Shown here: piece by piece, positions 7,567 through 10,696 of the stretch
How positions within the stretch are numbered: position 1 is the stretch's first letter
Layout: each line of letters opens with the position of its first letter
Source: Podila epigama
Lineage: Eukaryota > Mortierellomycota > Mortierellomycetes > Mortierellales > Mortierellaceae
Assembly (NCBI GenBank): GCA_015679605.1
Contig: JAAAVE010001050.1
Coordinates: forward strand, 1-10,696
Length of the DNA stretch: 10,696 nucleotides
Direction of reading: 5' to 3'
Translations under genes and position numbers: made by a program
Notes under the pieces: model-generated
The model's input: only the letters and a program-made list of their open reading frames with translations
What the model was told of the DNA's origin: nothing
Database searches by the model: none

Positions 7567-9263
7567 ATGTCTGGAATCAACCGGAAGAGCGACGACAAGT
7601 TGCAGTTCGAGACAAGCGAAGATGTCAAGGGTATTTGAAAACAGCATTCGCAGATGGACAGTCATTCAGAGCCTTAATAGATCTTGCCTTTTGTTAAACT
7701 GACGTTTGGAAATCATTGCTAAATTCTTCTAGTTGTGCCCACCTTTGACTCTCTCGGCCTCAAGGACGACTTGCTCCGTGGCGTTTATGCTTATAGTACG
7801 ATGACTTGAAGTTGGCTTTTTATTTTTATTATTTTTTTTTGTATATCTCTATACCTTGAATATTTTTTTTTTTGTTTTTCGCCGTATCAACCTCAACCCA
7901 ATAGCCTAACGCATCTTGCCCACTCACACCCCCCTTTTCCTCGTCTAGACTTTGAGAGACCTTCTGCTATCCAGCAACGTGCGATCAGGCCCATTGTCAA
8001 GGGTCGTGATGTGATTGCTCAGGCTCAGTCAGGAACAGGAAAGACTGCTACTTTTTCCATCTCGATTTTGCAAAGTATCGACACCTCGATCCGTGAGACT
8101 CAGGCGTTGGTCCTGGCTCCCACACGCGAGTTGGCTATCCAGATTCAGAGCGTCATCTTGGCTCTCGGCGACTACATGAATGTTCAGTGCCACGCCTGTA
8201 TTGGGGGAACGAGCATTGGAGAAGATATTCGTCAGCTGGATCATGGACAGCATGTTGTCGTTGGAACACCAGGACGTGTCTTTGATATGATTCGCCGCCG
8301 CAACCTGAGGACACGTAATATTAAGATGATGGTTTTGGACGAAGCCGATGAACTACTGAACCAGGGTTTCAAGGATCAGATCTACGACGTTTACAGATAC
8401 TTGCCACCATCGACCCAGGTCGTCATTCTCAGTGCCACTCTTCCTCATGACGTGTTAGAGATGACCGCTAAATTCATGACAGATCCAATTAGAATCCTTG
8501 TCAAGCGTGACGAATTGACACTGGAGGGCATCAAGCAGTTCTTTGTCGCTGTCGAAAAGGAAGACTGGAAATTTGATACACTCTGCGATCTTTACGACAC
8601 CCTGACTATCACTCAAGCGGTCATCTTTTGCAACACCCGCAGAAAGGTCGACTGGCTGACCACCAAGATGAGAGAGGCCAACTTTACGGTATCATCTATG
8701 CACGGAGAGATGCCCCAGAAGGAGCGTGACGCCATTATGCAAGAGTTCCGACAGGGTGCAAGGTAGGTCTAGACGTAGCCAACCGTTAATATCCTTTGGA
8801 GCTCTATCCTTTGGAGCTCTTTTTTGCATGGGCCATCGTACTGAAAGCTATATCCCTTCGTCATTTATATTTAGCCGTGTCCTGATCACAACAGACGTAT
8901 GGGCTCGAGGTATCGATGTTCAGCAAGTGTCTCTTGTCGTCAACTACGATCTGCCTAGTAACCGTGAGAATTATATCCATCGGTAAGGAACTTTCACTCG
9001 TCATTTCCTTTCAACTTGTCGTTAAACCTGAGAGATGCTGATGCTGATATTTCTTTATATCAACCCTTTTTTCTCAATCTCTCTCTCTCTCTCTCTTTTT
9101 TTTACTCTTCTTTTCCAGTATTGGTCGTTCTGGACGATTCGGTCGCAAGGGTGTTGCTATTAACTTTGTTACTCAGGATGATATCAAGATCCTCCGCGAC
9201 ATTGAACAATACTATAGTACACAGATCGATGAGATGCCAATGAATGTCACCGATCTGGTTTAG
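7567..9263 (+). CDS. FAL1: eIF4A-III / Fal1, DEAD-box ATP-dependent RNA helicase
   Basis: Predicted 397-residue nuclear RNA helicase, the eIF4A-III type: core of the exon junction complex in animals, and Fal1 in yeast 18S rRNA processing. Five exons: 7567-7630, 7733-7795, 7949-8762, 8875-8982 and 9119-9263, all GT-AG. Motifs in order: a Q-motif region FERPSAIQQ at about 44-52, Walker A AQSGTGKT at 68-75, APTREL, GG and TPGR, DEAD at 173-176, SAT at 204-206, the C-terminal RecA domain with [10 protein letters not shown], and motif VI HRIGRSGR at 349-356. The N-terminus ([18 protein letters not shown]) and end ([12 protein letters not shown]) match eIF4A-III rather than the translation factor eIF4A. 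Its length is normal (yeast 399). No defects were seen. A CCAAT box lies upstream. Confidence 0.97.
8791..8820. repeat. Perfect 15-bp tandem duplication in FAL1 intron 3
   Basis: ATCCTTTGGAGCTCT occurs twice head to tail (8791-8805, 8806-8820) within the intron at 8763-8874. It adds no coding sequence and looks like a recent replication-slippage duplication. Confidence 0.95.
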
Positions 9264-9515
9264 TATACCACAAACACCACATACAGCAGGGGAGAAAAGC
9301 AAGACTTGGCTCGGATGTCGTGAAGGAGAAGACGCGACATACATGTATTAAAAAAAAAAAAAAACCTCCCAGGCTTTTTTCGGGAAAAAAAAACTACTCG
9401 ACGATTTTGATACAATTGTGTGGTTTGGTGATACGTTTGATTTGCTTTTTCTTTTGTATTATCGTCCTCGTCCTGCTATGTTGATATTCTCTTTTTCCTT
9501 TTCGACTTGAGCACA
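9264..9515. other. Convergent 3' intergenic region between FAL1 and SEM1
   Basis: The 252 bp between the FAL1 stop (plus) and the SEM1 stop (minus) contain no gene. It holds an A15 run (9350-9364), a short imperfect inverted element (CCC then T6 then GGG, near 9368-9385) followed by A9, and T-rich sequence. It must carry both polyadenylation regions. Confidence 0.55.
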
Positions 9516-10099
9516 TCATGCCTTCTTTTGCAACTCGTTTCTACAACACGTCAATTTCAAAGCGTTAGCATCTGAGGTAGTTGGGTACCTAAAGCAGCAA
9601 AAGCGTAGATCAATCAAAATGCGTATACCTCAACTGCGTCGAAAAGTCGTCTTCAATATCATCGTCATCCCAGTTGTCGTCCCACTGCTGCGCATCCTGT
9701 GCTTCATCGGCAACGTTCCAGTCTTTTGGAAGGACACAGAGAAAATAGAAAAAAATAGCGCGAGTTTGAGAATTTTTGATTACGTTCTGCTTTTACAGTT
9801 GAAATGTACGCATATATGGATTGCAAGAGGGTACAGAAAAAAAAAGGGCTTGAGTGTTTCTAGCATTCTTCTCTCTGTAGGACTTGTTGCCTGGATGTGT
9901 TCTTCATAACGCATTTCACCCTTTGAACAAGTCCCGTCAGAATTGTCCTTTCCATGTAGGGTTGGTCTGGCTGGTTCACTGCTGATTTATATTCTTCCAT
10001 ACCTTCAGTGGCAAATTCTTCAAACTCATCGTCCTCTTCGAGGCTGTTAAGCTGTGGGATTTGTGCTTCAGGCTTGGACTGGTCTTGTGCAGTTGACAT
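9516..10099 (-). CDS. SEM1: Sem1/Dss1, small acidic subunit of the 26S proteasome lid
   Basis: Predicted 71-residue disordered acidic protein in three exons: 10003-10099, 9629-9722 and 9516-9540. Sem1/Dss1 stabilises the proteasome lid (Rpn3-Rpn7), binds ubiquitin, and also serves TREX-2 mRNA export and BRCA2-type complexes. The two acidic-aromatic signatures are clear: [15 protein letters not shown] at about 20-34, and [19 protein letters not shown] at about 46-64, followed by the short helix NELQKKA. Length agrees with the family (about 70-90). Intron 1 (9723-10002) opens GTATGG. Intron 2 (9541-9628) opens GTATAC and has a CTAAC branch-like motif before its TAG. Without intron 2 the frame would end as YTHFD at 9610 (69 residues), but the spliced ending matches the family better. 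The ATG at 10099 follows a GGTGTA repeat leader. Confidence 0.92.
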
Positions 10100-10106
10100 T
10101 TGTGAT

Positions 10107-10134
10107 GGTGTAGGTGTAGGTGTAGGTTTAGGTG
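10107..10134. repeat. GGTGTA hexamer repeat
   Basis: Three perfect GGTGTA units, one GGTTTA variant and a partial fifth lie immediately upstream of the SEM1 ATG, read on the minus strand as TACACC. They encode a Pro-Thr string if the upstream frame is translated. It is probably a leader microsatellite. Confidence 0.9.
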
Positions 10135-10211
10135 AATGGCAAAAAGACAAATGGAAAAAAGCGAGGGTAAAGTTTGGAAACGCAAGCAGCCAGTGCACCA
10201 GCCTAGAGTGG

Positions 10212-10245
10212 ACCGAAAACCGCTGTAATTCGGCCACTTTTCGGT
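10212..10245. repeat. 8-bp inverted repeat ACCGAAAA / TTTTCGGT
   Basis: Perfect arms at 10212-10219 and 10238-10245 enclose 18 bp that itself contains CCG and CGG. It lies about 90 bp downstream of the Fanzor-like stop and abuts a CRE palindrome. It could form a hairpin in a minus-strand transcript or be a symmetric protein-binding site. Confidence 0.6.
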
Positions 10246-10252
10246 GACGTCA
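10245..10252. promoter_or_regulatory. CRE palindrome TGACGTCA
   Basis: An exact copy of the cAMP-response element bound by ATF/CREB-type bZIP factors, 146 bp upstream of the SEM1 start codon. The site is seen directly; that it controls SEM1 is inferred from position. Confidence 0.5.
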
Positions 10253-10286
10253 TTTCAGCGCATGCGTGGTAATCGGAAGGAAATAA

Positions 10287-10304
10287 GTGTGCATGCCAGC
10301 ACAC
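10287..10304. repeat. Short hairpin GTGTGC-ATGCCA-GCACAC
   Basis: Perfect 6-bp arms with a 6-nt loop, about 30 bp downstream of the Fanzor-like stop codon on the minus strand. It could be a structured part of a 3' transcript end or of an element-encoded guide RNA. The short stem may also be chance. Confidence 0.45.
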
Positions 10305-10332
10305 ATAGGAGAAGAATAAAAAAGAAACTAGT

Positions 10333-10696
10333 CTAGACGACAGGTCCTGGTCCGCGGGTTGCTGTCACTCTCCTCTTCTTCAGCCGTTGTTCGCCATCAT
10401 TCTCGTCCATCTCCATACGGACCTGTCTCTTGCGGCTACGTGCTGACTCGGCTGGTGATGGCTGTGAGAGTACTGGGGCAGGTGCGGCAGACGCTGCTCT
10501 CCTCGTGTTCCAGAGATATCTACCCTCGTTATCCATGGGTTGGAGATATTCGGGGCGGCGTTGCTTTTCGACATGCTCTCGCAGAATGTTGGCCATATTG
10601 TGGCCGGCCATTATGTCGCGATGTATGTATTTTTGGCATTTAGCACAAAATAGACGACGAATGTTTTCGGTCTGTCCAACAAAGTTCTGACAGGTC
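10333..10696 (-). CDS. C-terminal fragment of a Fanzor-like (TnpB-related) RNA-guided nuclease, cut by the window edge
   Basis: About 120 residues are open from the right edge to the TAG at 10333; the start lies outside. Visible in order: a Cys (10690-10692), QTENIRRLF, the zinc-ribbon pair CAKC (10636-10647), then HRDIMAGHNM with the Asp codon at 10615-10617, then QRRPEYLQP. In TnpB/Fanzor proteins the last RuvC acidic residue sits just after a CxxC ribbon in an RD-x-x-A-x-x-N context, which this matches. TnpB-type proteins are RNA-guided DNA nucleases carried by transposons. The tail carries RKR (10426-10434) and KKRR (10369-10380), a bipartite nuclear-localisation pattern. The catalytic core, the first Cys pair and any element end on the far side cannot be seen. 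Alternatives are another zinc-ribbon transposase or an IS605-type OrfB relative. Confidence 0.6.
   Translation of the reverse strand, partial: TCQNFVGQTENIRRLFCAKCQKYIHRDIMAGHNMANILREHVEKQRRPEYLQPMDNEGRYLWNTRRAASAAPAPVLSQPSPAESARSRKRQVRMEMDENDGEQRLKKRRVTATRGPGPVV

Larger units (their letters stand above)
10100..10332. promoter_or_regulatory. SEM1 promoter and DNA downstream of the Fanzor-like gene
   Basis: Both flanking genes run on the minus strand, so this 233-bp gap is the SEM1 promoter and also the 3' flank of the Fanzor-like gene. It contains a GGTGTA hexamer repeat (10107-10134), an 8-bp inverted repeat (10212-10245), a palindromic CRE site (10245-10252) and a short hairpin (10287-10304). 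No coding sequence is supported. An in-frame upstream ATG for SEM1 at 10237 is judged untranslated leader. Confidence 0.5.

Noticed and set aside
10100-10237. In-frame upstream ATG that would extend Sem1 by 46 residues
   Set aside because: The extension includes a microsatellite Pro-Thr string and hydrophobic residues unlike any Sem1; the ATG at 10099 gives the normal family length.
10359-10690. Plus-strand open frames over the right end
   Set aside because: They are antisense to the Fanzor-like frame and contain no recognisable motif.

Overview
The window reads as nuclear DNA from an early-diverging filamentous fungus, most likely Mortierella-like (Mortierellomycota). The reasons are short GT-AG introns (about 100-310 nt) in every gene, pyrimidine-rich leaders, frequent A/T homopolymers, compact spacing, and an FAD monooxygenase of a type I associate with Mortierella. 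The taxonomic call is inference from gene style and protein resemblance.

Layout from left to right. 1-552 is non-coding with short tandem repeats. 553-2159 (minus) is a four-exon EngB/YihA-type GTPase, probably the mitochondrial Mrx8/GTPBP8 protein. 2344-2950 (plus) is TOM7, the small subunit of the mitochondrial outer-membrane translocase, split by two introns with a 10-nt middle exon. The two genes are divergent and share a 184-bp promoter. 3572-4014 (minus) is a candidate unrecognised two-exon gene of 98 codons. 4499-6969 (plus) is a seven-exon FAD-dependent monooxygenase with an N-terminal hydrophobic segment and an 11-nt microexon inside its second FAD-binding motif. 7567-9263 (plus) is the five-exon DEAD-box helicase eIF4A-III/Fal1. 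9516-10099 (minus) is SEM1/DSS1, the small acidic proteasome-lid subunit. From 10333 past the right edge (minus) is the C-terminal end of a protein with a zinc ribbon, an HRD-x3-GHN motif and a basic tail. I read it as a Fanzor (eukaryotic TnpB-like RNA-guided nuclease) fragment.

The conserved genes are housekeeping: mitochondrial import and translation, RNA processing, and proteasome/TREX-2 function. They do not form a pathway, although the two mitochondrial genes may be co-regulated. The most notable points are the Fanzor-like gene end with structured DNA just downstream, two microexons of 10-11 nt that the reading frame requires, and the unrecognised minus-strand small gene. All exon joins were made by hand from splice motifs, phase and known protein families; no alignment or transcript data were available.
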